A stretch of 64,000 nucleotides of DNA from positions 62,001 through 126,000 of the forward strand of contig NZ_JACHEX010000001.1 of NCBI RefSeq assembly GCF_014201655.1, given 5' to 3'. Position numbers and translations under genes: made by a program. The notes under the pieces were generated by a model that saw only the letters and a program-made list of their open reading frames with translations, made no database searches and had not been told where the DNA came from. Shown here in pieces: positions 29,694 through 37,302 of the stretch. The stretch's first letter is position 1. Each line of letters opens with the position of its first letter. Source of the stretch: Thermosipho japonicus (lineage in GTDB: Bacteria; Thermotogota; Thermotogae; Thermotogales; Fervidobacteriaceae).

Positions 29694-30923
29694 TCAATCA
29701 CCGCTTTTTTTCCTTAGTCTATTTATAAAATTGCTAAAAAAAGAATTTTTAGATTCAACTTTTGAAACATGCTTTTCTTTTAATGCTGTTTCCACCAAAT
29801 GTTTTACGAATAAATTTAGTATAGCATCTTTAGTAGAATAAGATGGATACAGAATTTTACTGATAGCTTCTATCACTACTTTTAATGTAAAATCAAAACT
29901 GTTTAATACATCTCTTTTTAAATAGATAATGTTATCTTTGATATAATAAAAGCTTTTTGAATCAATCCTTTCCAGCATGTTAGTAGATATTAAAACATTT
30001 ATATCTTTATCTATTGTAGAAAGAAATTTCTTCATGCTTTGAAAATTTTCTTTTTCTTTTTCAGAAAGTTTTTTCTCATCTATTATTTTAAAAACAAAAT
30101 TTTTAGAATATTTTTCAAAATAATTTTGTATAGTATTGATCCTATTTCCAAGAATATCTCTTTCATTAAAAAGTTCTTCTTTTATTTCTTCAGGAATTTC
30201 TATAATTTTATACCCAGATTTTCTTGCATTTTCCAGCAAATGATTGTATTGGATTTTTTCTTTTTTAGTAATAAATAAATAGTTATTTAAAGCATTTAAT
30301 AATTTTAGGGCATGAATTTGAACATCTTTCCATCTAATTTCATCATGTATATTTGTAGAATTAATAATCTCGTTTGCAAGTTTCATTGCAATTTCAGTAT
30401 TTTCACAAAGTAAAAGTATATTTTTTAGCTTGTATACAAACGCAGTTTTTTTAAATGGTAAGTCTAGATTCTCTAATTTCTTTATCATATTTTTTGTAGG
30501 ATTTTTTATATTATAACTATACAGCAAATTATCTTCCTCTGCAACTAAAATCCCCTTTACATAAATTTTTGATCTCTCATTTCTCTCGATTACCTCACCT
30601 TCAAAGTTAGATTCAATAACTTTTTCATTTGAAAGATCTTTAATAAAATATTTGAGCTTTTCAAGAATTTTTTCATCTAAATCATTAAAAATAATTTTGC
30701 CTGACTCAATAACAGCCGGGGATTTATTAATATCAATTTTTTCTCCTTTGCTGTCAAGAATACTTACTTTACTGTTGGAACTTAAAATATTTATAGGAAT
30801 ACTCGAAGAGGAAATAACTAATTTATTATTTTCAATAGTCATTTCATAATCTTCAAGCTTAGTAAAAACTTTTATTAAAGATTTAAATAATTCAGAAGTT
30901 ATCATTTCTTTAAAATCAAACAT
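29694..30923 (-). CDS. Unknown protein, possible degenerate GHKL-associated family
   Basis: A soluble 409-residue protein, first gene of the eight-gene minus run, with its own promoter. I recognise no intact domain. The stretch SKIYVKGILVAEEDNLLYSYNI near residue 118-140 recalls the part just after the ATPase core of some GHKL proteins. The segment IIYLKRDVLNSFDFTLKVVIEAIS near 330-355 recalls the C-terminal region of the same proteins, where an HExxH-like motif is often found. Here the N-terminal ATP-binding motifs and the histidines are missing. This link is weak and by memory only. ATG after GGGGGG. Confidence 0.6.
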   Translation of the reverse strand: MFDFKEMITSELFKSLIKVFTKLEDYEMTIENNKLVISSSSIPINILSSNSKVSILDSKGEKIDINKSPAVIESGKIIFNDLDEKILEKLKYFIKDLSNEKVIESNFEGEVIERNERSKIYVKGILVAEEDNLLYSYNIKNPTKNMIKKLENLDLPFKKTAFVYKLKNILLLCENTEIAMKLANEIINSTNIHDEIRWKDVQIHALKLLNALNNYLFITKKEKIQYNHLLENARKSGYKIIEIPEEIKEELFNERDILGNRINTIQNYFEKYSKNFVFKIIDEKKLSEKEKENFQSMKKFLSTIDKDINVLISTNMLERIDSKSFYYIKDNIIYLKRDVLNSFDFTLKVVIEAISKILYPSYSTKDAILNLFVKHLVETALKEKHVSKVESKNSFFSNFINRLRKKSGD

Positions 30924-30946
30924 TTAATCCCCCCTAGAACATAAAA

Positions 30947-30955
30947 ATTATATCA
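30947..30955 (-). promoter_or_regulatory. Extended -10 promoter of the eight-gene minus-strand run
   Basis: On the minus strand TGATATAAT (hexamer 30947-30952) lies 24 bases before the ATG at 30923. Its -35 region would coincide with the -10 of the opposite promoter at 30965-30973. Confidence 0.6.
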
Positions 30956-30964
30956 TAAAAAGTA

Positions 30965-30973
30965 TGGTATAAT
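30965..30973 (+). promoter_or_regulatory. Extended -10 promoter of the beta-barrel gene
   Basis: TGGTATAAT (hexamer 30968-30973) lies 19 bases before the ATG at 30993. It is back-to-back with the promoter at 30947-30955, with nine bases between the two extended -10 elements. Confidence 0.65.
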
Positions 30974-30992
30974 TATTAAGGGAGGTGAATTT

Positions 30993-32180
30993 ATGAAAAT
31001 CAAAAAATTATTAGTTATATTTGTTTTACTTTTATCGTTGATTGCTATTTCACAAACATACATTAACATTGGAACTATTGAAAGAAACAATGAAAAGTTT
31101 TTTGTTTATGAACTTTCACCAGAATTTTCAATAGGGCCAGTCACCATTGGAATAGGTTTCACCAGTTATTCTACTGATGTTGTTTATGGACAAATGTATT
31201 ATGGTATTCCTAGCTCCACACCAAGTACAAACATTTTGAATGCATTTGTCATAAATACTTTTGCCTTAAACACTGACTTATTCGAATTTAAGTATAGAAA
31301 AGTAAAACCTATTACCTTAGCTATGGGATTCAATGTAAGAAAGTATGTTAACCCTAACACTAGAGCATTCGATATAACACTAAAATTTTCGAATTTCTCA
31401 GTATATACACATTTACCGTATGAAATATCAAAATATATTCCATTTGAATTTTCAAGATCAGATAGTATATATATGGCAAGTTTAGGTTACAACTTAAGTT
31501 CTCTATTAAAAATTGAATCTTACCTGATTACAGATGTTGATGCAACTGTAAGTTATACTGAAGATTCTTCAACACCAGTAAAATACGGTGGAGGAATTGC
31601 TACTTACATTCCTATTTTAAATTCCATTAAAATAGGCGGGGAAATAGCTGCTCAATCAGATGAAAGCTTTCAAAAAATTTCAAAAGGGCTCTTTGCTGGA
31701 GTGTTTGCAGATTTAGGATTAATAAATCCAATGGGTGGAATATATTACACAATGAATGGTTATATTCCGTTTTTGTTTAACAAAAAATATTCATTGCTTA
31801 AATTTAACAGCAATTTACCAAGTATGTCATCAACAAATAACACTTTAGGATATTTTGCAGGTGCTGATATTGATTTTGAACCTTATATAACTGGGGAATT
31901 TTATGTTTATGGTTTACTCGAAGAAAGTACACCAGTTGCCGAAGGAAATGTAAGAGTTATTCTTCCAGAACTAGGTAACTTCTCAGGACTTATCATTGAC
32001 GGTACATATTTTGATGATTCACCATTTGAAGGTGGAAAATTATTAGATGAAAATACAGAAGCAATTTTAAGACTTTCTTACCCATTAATTGGTAATAATT
32101 TCGTTGCAGGAATTCAATATAAATGGGAAAGTAATGAGTGGTTTAAGAGTATATTTATAAGTAGTGTTAGTAGCTTTTAA
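30993..32180 (+). CDS. Predicted outer-membrane (toga) beta-barrel protein
   Basis: A 395-residue secreted protein. The signal peptide KIKKLLVIFVLLLSLIAIS ends near residue 21. The rest is rich in alternating polar and hydrophobic residues with many Tyr, Phe, Ser and Gly, as in beta-barrels. It ends in phenylalanine (SSVSSF), like many outer-membrane proteins handled by BamA. I recognise no named family; a toga porin or structural protein is likely. It is monocistronic, with its own promoter, a perfect GGAGGTGA and a strong terminator. Confidence 0.75.
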   Translation: MKIKKLLVIFVLLLSLIAISQTYINIGTIERNNEKFFVYELSPEFSIGPVTIGIGFTSYSTDVVYGQMYYGIPSSTPSTNILNAFVINTFALNTDLFEFKYRKVKPITLAMGFNVRKYVNPNTRAFDITLKFSNFSVYTHLPYEISKYIPFEFSRSDSIYMASLGYNLSSLLKIESYLITDVDATVSYTEDSSTPVKYGGGIATYIPILNSIKIGGEIAAQSDESFQKISKGLFAGVFADLGLINPMGGIYYTMNGYIPFLFNKKYSLLKFNSNLPSMSSTNNTLGYFAGADIDFEPYITGEFYVYGLLEESTPVAEGNVRVILPELGNFSGLIIDGTYFDDSPFEGGKLLDENTEAILRLSYPLIGNNFVAGIQYKWESNEWFKSIFISSVSSF

Positions 32181-32212
32181 AATTAAAATTCAATAATAAA
32201 GCTTAACTTATT

Positions 32213-32237
32213 AAGCCCCATTTTAATGGGGCTTTTT
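32213..32237 (+). terminator. Intrinsic terminator after the beta-barrel gene
   Basis: A 10-base-pair stem (32213-32222 with 32225-32234) is capped by only two bases as drawn, or eight pairs with a wider loop, and leads into a run of five T. Confidence 0.9.
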
Positions 32238-32282
32238 AAATTTCTTCCAAAGTATAAAGTTTTATTAAATTTTGAGAAATGA

Positions 32283-32450
32283 AATAACAAAGAGCTAGAA
32301 CATGCAGAAGTTATGCTAAAGAATATAGAACGTTCGATACTCTTAGCAGATAGAGGGTACTGGCAATGGCAGTTTGTTGAAAAAATGAAAGAAAATGTGA
32401 GACTATATGTAAGACCTACGGGAAATAAAGGGAAAGAATTTATGGAGTGA
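32283..32450 (+). pseudogene. Fragment of a DDE transposase (DRGY motif)
   Basis: A 55-codon open stretch with no start, between in-frame stops, reads through IERSILLADRGYWQWQFVEK and LYVRPTGNKGKEFME. The ADRGY motif, with hydrophobic residues before it, is typical of the second aspartate region of IS982/IS4/IS5-type transposases. No further part of this enzyme is recognisable on either side, so it is a remnant, cut close to the left end of the IS256-like copy. Confidence 0.6.
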
Positions 32451-32459
32451 CTTACCCAG

Positions 32460-32473
32460 AAAAATGTGTAAAC
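32460..32473 (+). repeat. Left terminal inverted repeat of the IS256-like element
   Basis: The 14 bases AAAAATGTGTAAAC are the exact reverse complement of 33605-33618. Confidence 0.75.
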
Positions 32474-32486
32474 GGATACAGTCATA

Positions 32487-33583
32487 TTATATCATCTCCT
32501 CAAAGCCAAACTTCATTCTCATTATTTGCCTCAGTCTGTACAGATTTCCTCTCACTGTAGGAATTGGTTTCCTCATCCATACATCGTTCAGGTTACTAAA
32601 TTGGAAAGTATCCACCCAATCCTTCCTTATCCCTTCAAGCCCTGTTTTAACACTTTCTACAGGATTCGTTGTGTAGATGTGTTTCCTTATCTCCACAGAG
32701 TAGCCAAGAAACGCCAGGTAGCTTTCCTCCTTTTCCTCGTACCTTCTCCCCATCACCTCATTTTTCTCCTTGACCAGCTTCACGAACTCCTTCCAATATC
32801 CACTTCCCTCTTCTTTCGTCGAGCTTACCTGACCTTGTCCAGTATCCTCCTCATTTGTGAATATCCCTTCCCACCGAATCCTCTCTTGAGATTCCTCTTC
32901 ATATGCACCCAGCAGAGCTGATGTTCTGAATTGGGAAAAAGTTTCTTTACCACCGACGTGATGCCTCTGAAATCATCTGTAACGAATATTGCCACTTTGC
33001 TCATGCCTCGTGTTAGCATATCTTGGAACACTTCTATCCAAAATTCTTTGCTCTCTTTTCCCTGCTTGTACCCTTCCATATCTATTCCCAGAGCCACGAA
33101 GATGCTCACATCAACAACCTTACCATTCTCATCTCTCAACTTTCCGTGGTATGCATCTATGAAAACTGCAAAAAGCTCTTCTGGAAGTGGAGAAGTTCTG
33201 TAGGCATCGAGATGATCATATATGAGATCTGTTAAATCCTCTATGGCTTCCTCCTGGTAAGGTAGATTCAGAGTTTGAAGCGTTGCTCTTACCATCGACC
33301 TGGAATATCCGTTGACAAAAAGAGCCAGACGAAAGGAGACTCCAATTCTGAATCTTGGGACTGTCCATTGTTAGGTTAAGAAATCTGTTGTAGAAACCAT
33401 TTGCATAGTTTTCAGGATGCTGTTGGAGAAATATATCTCTTTCATCTTCTGCGGCAGCGTTAATTATTTTCTGAAGTAAGGAAGTAAGAGAGAAATTACC
33501 TGCTTCTTTTTGTTCTCTTATGTACTAAGCAAGTTGTATGAACATATCATGGTAAGGATGCTTGTCTTTTTTCTTCTTGGCAT
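32487..33583 (-). pseudogene. IS256-family (Mutator-type) transposase, multiply broken
   Basis: The gene starts at ATG 33583 after GGAGGTGA and can be read to 32487 only with repairs. (1) A shift in a six-base A-run (33567-33572) restores KDKHPYHDMFIQLA. (2) An in-frame TAG stands at 33525-33527. (3) A one-base insertion near 33355-33360 separates NLTMDSP from RFRIGVSFRLALFVNGYSRS. (4) Another shift lies between 32784 and 32840. The longest intact piece, 32825-33295, has aspartate motifs FIDAYHGKLRDE and VTDDFRGI and the typical HQLCWVHMKRNLKR. The end piece carries EIRKHIYTTNPVES. It cannot make an active enzyme. Confidence 0.85.
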
Positions 33584-33604
33584 ACTATTCACCTCCTATC
33601 TCTA

Positions 33605-33618
33605 GTTTACACATTTTT
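33605..33618 (-). repeat. Right terminal inverted repeat of the IS256-like element
   Basis: GTTTACACATTTTT is the exact reverse complement of 32460-32473. It lies 21 bases outside the transposase ATG. Confidence 0.75.
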
Positions 33619-33941
33619 TGAATTCCCCCAGGGAAAGAAAAATAAATAGATTGATATATAGCAAAGGTGGGAAATAGAATGTTATATAGAAAAAGCTGAA
33701 GCGGAGGATAAAGATGAGCGGGATGAATGAAAGGAAGCTAAAGGCACAGATTACACATATGTTACTAGGGCAGCAGTTAACAATGTTAATAGACACACTC
33801 TCTGCTCATCCTAAAATGATTAGATTGATTGACAAATAATTTTTACATTGGTCAGGGTGTAATTTATTTTAATTCTTTCAAACAAAAAGGATAAACTAAA
33901 TTATTGAAACTTTCCCTCAAAATCTATTTTAATTCTTAATA
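33619..33941. other. Non-coding scar right of the IS element
   Basis: This stretch has no gene I can support. Its first 240 bases are slightly richer in G and C than the flanks. They contain a 41-codon open frame at 33714-33839 (MSGMNERKLKAQITHMLLGQQ and onward), preceded by GCGGAGG. It may be the end of another mobile-element gene or chance. The last 100 bases are AT-rich leader before alkD. Confidence 0.4.
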
Positions 33942-33950
33942 TGTTATAAT
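33942..33950 (+). promoter_or_regulatory. Extended -10 promoter of alkD
   Basis: TGTTATAAT lies 42 bases before the alkD ATG at 33992. No good -35 hexamer is seen. Confidence 0.5.
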
Positions 33951-33991
33951 AAAATAAATGAAAACGGAGAAAAATTTAGGATGTGAAAATT

Positions 33992-34681
33992 ATGTTAGAA
34001 GAAATCATTAAAGAATTGGAAAATAATTCTAACGAAAAGAAAGCCAAAGCTAGTTATAAATTCTTTAAAGCTTTTCCTGGTGGGTATAGTGAAGGTGATA
34101 AATTTTTAGGTTTAACTGTACCTATACAAAGAAAAATAGCAAAAAAATATAAAAATTTACCTTTAGAAGATGTAGAAAAGCTTTTGCAATCAAAATATCA
34201 TGAGCACAGATTAACTGCATTATTTATTTTAATCCTTAATTATAAAAACAAAAAAGAAGAAGTGATAAATATATATTTAAGAAATTTAGATAGAGTAAAT
34301 AATTGGGACTTAGTTGATTCTTCCGCCCCATATTTATTAGGACCTTACTTAGAAAATAAAGATAGAAGTATACTATTTGAGCTTGCAAAATCAGATAATT
34401 TATGGAAACAAAGAATTGCAATTTTAACAACATTCTATTTTATCAAAGAAAACGATTTTAAAGATACTTTAAAAATAAGTAAATTGCTATTAAATCATAA
34501 ACATGACTTAATCCATAAAGCTGTTGGATGGATGCTACGTGAAATCGGAAAGAGAGATAAAAAAGTTGAAGAAGAATTTTTAAAAAAATACTATAAAAAA
34601 ATGCCAAGAACAATGCTAAGATATGCCATTGAAAAATTTTCTGAAGAACAAAGACAAAAAATTCTTAAAGGAATATGGTAA
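33992..34681 (+). CDS. DNA alkylation repair protein, AlkD-like
   Basis: A HEAT-like-repeat DNA glycosylase family member, predicted to excise bulky alkylated bases such as 7-methylguanine. The 229 residues show the family motifs FFKAFPGGYSEGDKFLGLTVP and NNWDLVDSSAPYLLG. The C-terminal part reads HKAVGWMLREIGKRD and MPRTMLRYAIEKF. I chose ATG 33992; a GTG at 33983 lies inside the likely ribosome-binding site AGGATGTG. It is a single-gene unit between an IS scar and a tRNA cluster. Confidence 0.93.
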   Translation: MLEEIIKELENNSNEKKAKASYKFFKAFPGGYSEGDKFLGLTVPIQRKIAKKYKNLPLEDVEKLLQSKYHEHRLTALFILILNYKNKKEEVINIYLRNLDRVNNWDLVDSSAPYLLGPYLENKDRSILFELAKSDNLWKQRIAILTTFYFIKENDFKDTLKISKLLLNHKHDLIHKAVGWMLREIGKRDKKVEEEFLKKYYKKMPRTMLRYAIEKFSEEQRQKILKGIW

Positions 34682-34716
34682 AATTTGTATTTCAAAAAAA
34701 CTTTTTATAAACAAAC

Positions 34717-34742
34717 AAAAGCCCCATATTCGGGGCTTTTTG
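34717..34742. terminator. Terminator between alkD and the tRNA cluster
   Basis: The stem AAAAGCCCC (34717-34725) pairs with GGGGCTTTT (34732-34740). The A and T arms let it work in both directions, for alkD on the plus strand and for the tRNA transcript on the minus strand. Confidence 0.85.
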
Positions 34743-34787
34743 ACTTAAAAATTAATTTTTAATCAATCTCCAAAAAATAAATCAAAC

Positions 34788-34863
34788 TGGTGGCGAGGGA
34801 CGGAATCGAACCGTCGACACGTGGATTTTCAGTCCACTGCTCTACCAACTGAGCTACCTCGCC
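34788..34863 (-). tRNA. tRNA-Phe (GAA)
   Basis: A 76-base cloverleaf on the minus strand. Acceptor GGCGAGG pairs with CCTCGCC; the anticodon loop contains GAA; the T loop is GGTTCGATTCC; CCA is encoded at 34788-34790. It is the last of three tRNAs read from one promoter. Confidence 0.97.
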
Positions 34864-34878
34864 ACCTTTAAGAACTCA

Positions 34879-34953
34879 TGGTGGGTGCGGCAGGACTTGA
34901 ACCTACGACCTCCTGCTTGTAAGGCAGGCGCTCTCCCACTGAGCTACGCACCC
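34879..34953 (-). tRNA. tRNA-Val (TAC)
   Basis: A 75-base cloverleaf. Acceptor GGGTGCG pairs with CGCACCC; the anticodon is TAC in the loop CTTACAA; the T loop is GGTTCAAGTCC; CCA is encoded at 34879-34881. Confidence 0.97.
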
Positions 34954-34961
34954 CAACCTAC

Positions 34962-35037
34962 TGGCGCCCCCAACGGGATTCGAACCCGTGCCTCTGGCTT
35001 GAAAGGCCAGTGTCCTAGACCGCTAGACGATGGGGGC
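34962..35037 (-). tRNA. tRNA-Glu (TTC)
   Basis: A 76-base cloverleaf. Acceptor GCCCCCA pairs with TGGGGGC; the anticodon is TTC in the loop CTTTCAA; the T loop is GGTTCGAATCC; CCA is encoded at 34962-34964. It is the first tRNA of the cluster. Confidence 0.97.
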
Positions 35038-35095
35038 TTATTACTTCAAGATTTCCTCCTTATTTCCTTTTCAACTTCGTGAGCAACCGATAATT

Positions 35096-35124
35096 ATCAT
35101 ATCAAAAAACATTTCAATTGTCAA
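35096..35124 (-). promoter_or_regulatory. Strong promoter of the tRNA Glu-Val-Phe cluster
   Basis: On the minus strand a perfect TTGACA (35119-35124) and TATGAT (35096-35101) are separated by 17 bases, with TGA before the -10. It is the only perfect -35 I found, as expected for stable RNA genes. Confidence 0.88.
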
Positions 35125-35210
35125 GCAGAATTTTTGTAACTTTTCTCTGACAAGTAAAAAAATATGTTGTTAATATAAAAAATATCTCTTTATCATATTT
35201 ATAGAATTTA

Positions 35211-35219
35211 TGGTAAAAT
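35211..35219 (+). promoter_or_regulatory. Extended -10 promoter of the flhA motility operon
   Basis: TGGTAAAAT lies 31 bases before the flhA ATG. It looks like a housekeeping sigma element. I saw no sigma-28 type CCGATAT box there. Confidence 0.55.
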
Positions 35220-35250
35220 AAATATGACATATTTTTTCAGAGGTGATTAA

Positions 35251-37302
35251 ATGGCAAAAGGCACTGATATAATTGTAGCAATAATGATTGCTGCTATTGT
35301 TTTATTAATGATTCTTCCAATTCCTGGTTTTTTATTAGACTTTTTTCAACTTTTAAATCTTTCTCTTTCACTAATAATCCTTTTTTCAACAATGTATATT
35401 AGAAAAGCACTCGAACTTTCTTCGTTCCCTACAATATTGTTAGTTATAACATTGTTCAGGCTTGGATTAAATGTAGCTTCTACAAGATTAATATTACTTC
35501 AAGGCCCAAAATTTTCTGGTAAAGTTATCAGAGCTTTTGGTGACTTTGTCGTTGGCGGTAATTATGTCGTTGGTCTCGTAGTATTTTTAATACTTGTCAT
35601 AATTCAATTTATAGTAATTACTAGAGGTTCAGAAAGAATTGCAGAAGTTGCAGCAAGGTTTACACTTGATGCAATGCCTGGAAAGCAAATGAGTGTTGAT
35701 GCAGATTTAAACGCAGGTTTAATTACAGAAGATGAAGCAAGAAAAAGACGTGAAGAAATAAGAAGAGAAGCTGATTTTTATGGAGCAATGGATGGTGCTT
35801 CGAAATTTGTTAGAGGTGACGCAATAGCTAGTATAATAATAGTTCTTGTAAATATAATTGGTGGCTTAATTATAGGAATATTGACCCACAAAATGACTGT
35901 ATCTGAAGCTGCTCAAACATTTACTCTATTTACAGTAGGTGATGGACTTGTAACCCAAATTCCTGCTTTAATGGTTTCTACTGCAACTGGTATATTAGTA
36001 TCAAGGGCAGCTTCAGAAGATAATCTTGGAAATGAATTAGTAAGAGAATTAAGCGGCGAAAAAAAGGTAATAATCCTAACAGGATTTATCCTTATATTCC
36101 TTGGAATCTTTACTCCTATTCCTTTTTCTGCTGCAGTTTTAGGAACATTATTTATGATCACCGGTTTCTTAATTAAAAGCACAACAGAACCTCAACTTGA
36201 AAGCGTTGGTGGTAGTGCTGAAATTCCAACAGCTCAAGCACCAAGTGGACCTATTTTAACTACTCCACAGGAAGTATCAGAAATTTTGCAAACTGATACT
36301 GTAGAAGTTGAAATTGGATATGGTCTTATACCTCTTGCTGATACATCTCAAGGTGGAGATTTATTAGAAAGGGTAACAATGGTAAGAAAACAAATTGCAT
36401 ATGAATTAGGATTAGTAATATCGCCAATAAGGGTACGTGACAGTGTCTTACTAAAATCAAACGAATATGCTATATTTATCAGAGGAGCAGAAGTTGCAAA
36501 ATATGAATTAATGCCTAATAGATTACTTGCAATCAATCCAGGAACAGTTACTGAAAAAATACCAGGAATCGAAACAAAAGAGCCCGCTTTTGGACTCCAA
36601 GCATTTTGGATTGATGAAAGTAAAAAAGAAGAAGCTAGTAGATTAGGGTATACCGTTGTTGATCCTCCAACAGTTTTTGCAACACATTTAACAGAAGTAC
36701 TAAAAAGAAACGCTCATGAATTACTAGGCACAAGAGAATTTGAACTACTTGTTGAAGGCTTAAGAAGTAAATTTGAAAAGCTTGTAGATGATCTGTTTAA
36801 TGTATTAAAACCATCTGATGTAAAAAAAGTTCTTCAGAGATTATTAAAAGAAGGTATTCCTATAAGAAATCTTTCTTTAATATTTGAAACTTTATTAGAA
36901 TATGGTGAACAAACAAAAGATGTAATTTATTTGACAGAAAAAGTAAGAAAGGCTATGAAAAGACAAATTATTACTCCTTTAATATCACCAGATGGAATTT
37001 TACATGCAGTTGCTATTGATAATGAGCTTGAAAAAAATTTGGTAAATCTTGTAAGAGAAAGTGATACGGAAAGATATCTTGATCTAAATCCAGAAATAAT
37101 GAGAGAATTAATTGAGTCAATTTCTAACTCTCTAGAAAATATTATGAAAAAAGGTTATAATCCTGTATTAATCTGCTCATCAACATTAAGGCCACTTATA
37201 TCAGATTTACTTTTAAAATTTATTCCAGGTGTTTTTATAATATCATATGATGAAATACCTGAAAATGTTTCTATGCAAATCGAAGGAGTGGTTAGGTTAT
37301 GA
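35251..37302 (+). CDS. flhA: Flagellar export gate protein FlhA
   Basis: FlhA forms the nonameric gate ring of the flagellar type III export apparatus. The 683 residues show an N-terminal half with eight membrane segments and the FHIPEP-type block RFTLDAMPGKQMSVDADLNAGLI. A linker precedes the cytosolic half (VEIGYGLIPLADTSQGGDLLERV), which binds substrates and chaperones. ATG after AGGTGAT. It is the first gene of a twelve-gene motility operon, overlapping flhF by four bases. Confidence 0.98.
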   Translation: MAKGTDIIVAIMIAAIVLLMILPIPGFLLDFFQLLNLSLSLIILFSTMYIRKALELSSFPTILLVITLFRLGLNVASTRLILLQGPKFSGKVIRAFGDFVVGGNYVVGLVVFLILVIIQFIVITRGSERIAEVAARFTLDAMPGKQMSVDADLNAGLITEDEARKRREEIRREADFYGAMDGASKFVRGDAIASIIIVLVNIIGGLIIGILTHKMTVSEAAQTFTLFTVGDGLVTQIPALMVSTATGILVSRAASEDNLGNELVRELSGEKKVIILTGFILIFLGIFTPIPFSAAVLGTLFMITGFLIKSTTEPQLESVGGSAEIPTAQAPSGPILTTPQEVSEILQTDTVEVEIGYGLIPLADTSQGGDLLERVTMVRKQIAYELGLVISPIRVRDSVLLKSNEYAIFIRGAEVAKYELMPNRLLAINPGTVTEKIPGIETKEPAFGLQAFWIDESKKEEASRLGYTVVDPPTVFATHLTEVLKRNAHELLGTREFELLVEGLRSKFEKLVDDLFNVLKPSDVKKVLQRLLKEGIPIRNLSLIFETLLEYGEQTKDVIYLTEKVRKAMKRQIITPLISPDGILHAVAIDNELEKNLVNLVRESDTERYLDLNPEIMRELIESISNSLENIMKKGYNPVLICSSTLRPLISDLLLKFIPGVFIISYDEIPENVSMQIEGVVRL

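Larger units (their letters stand above)
32460..33618 (-). mobile_element. Decayed IS256-family insertion sequence
   Basis: A 1.16 kb element bounded by identical 14-base inverted ends and holding one broken transposase gene on the minus strand. Its base composition is visibly richer in G and C than the flanks, suggesting arrival from another genome. No clear 8-9 bp target duplication is seen next to the ends. Confidence 0.8.

Noticed and set aside
30039..30278. Phenylalanine-rich plus-strand frame opposite the unknown gene at 29694-30923
   Set aside because: It is the complement of lysine- and glutamate-rich AT codons, has no ribosome-binding site, and lies wholly inside a better-supported gene.
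32464..33235. Several plus-strand open frames across the IS element
   Set aside because: They are shadows of the minus-strand transposase, which shows clear IS256 motifs; the plus frames have none.
32450..33630. Target-site duplication around the IS256-like element
   Set aside because: The bases just outside the two inverted ends do not match over 8-9 positions. A CCCAG-like stretch on both sides is too short to count.
34885..35082. A 65-codon plus-strand frame across the tRNA cluster
   Set aside because: It is the antisense of tRNA-Val and tRNA-Glu and gives the well-known spurious peptide type seen opposite tRNA genes.
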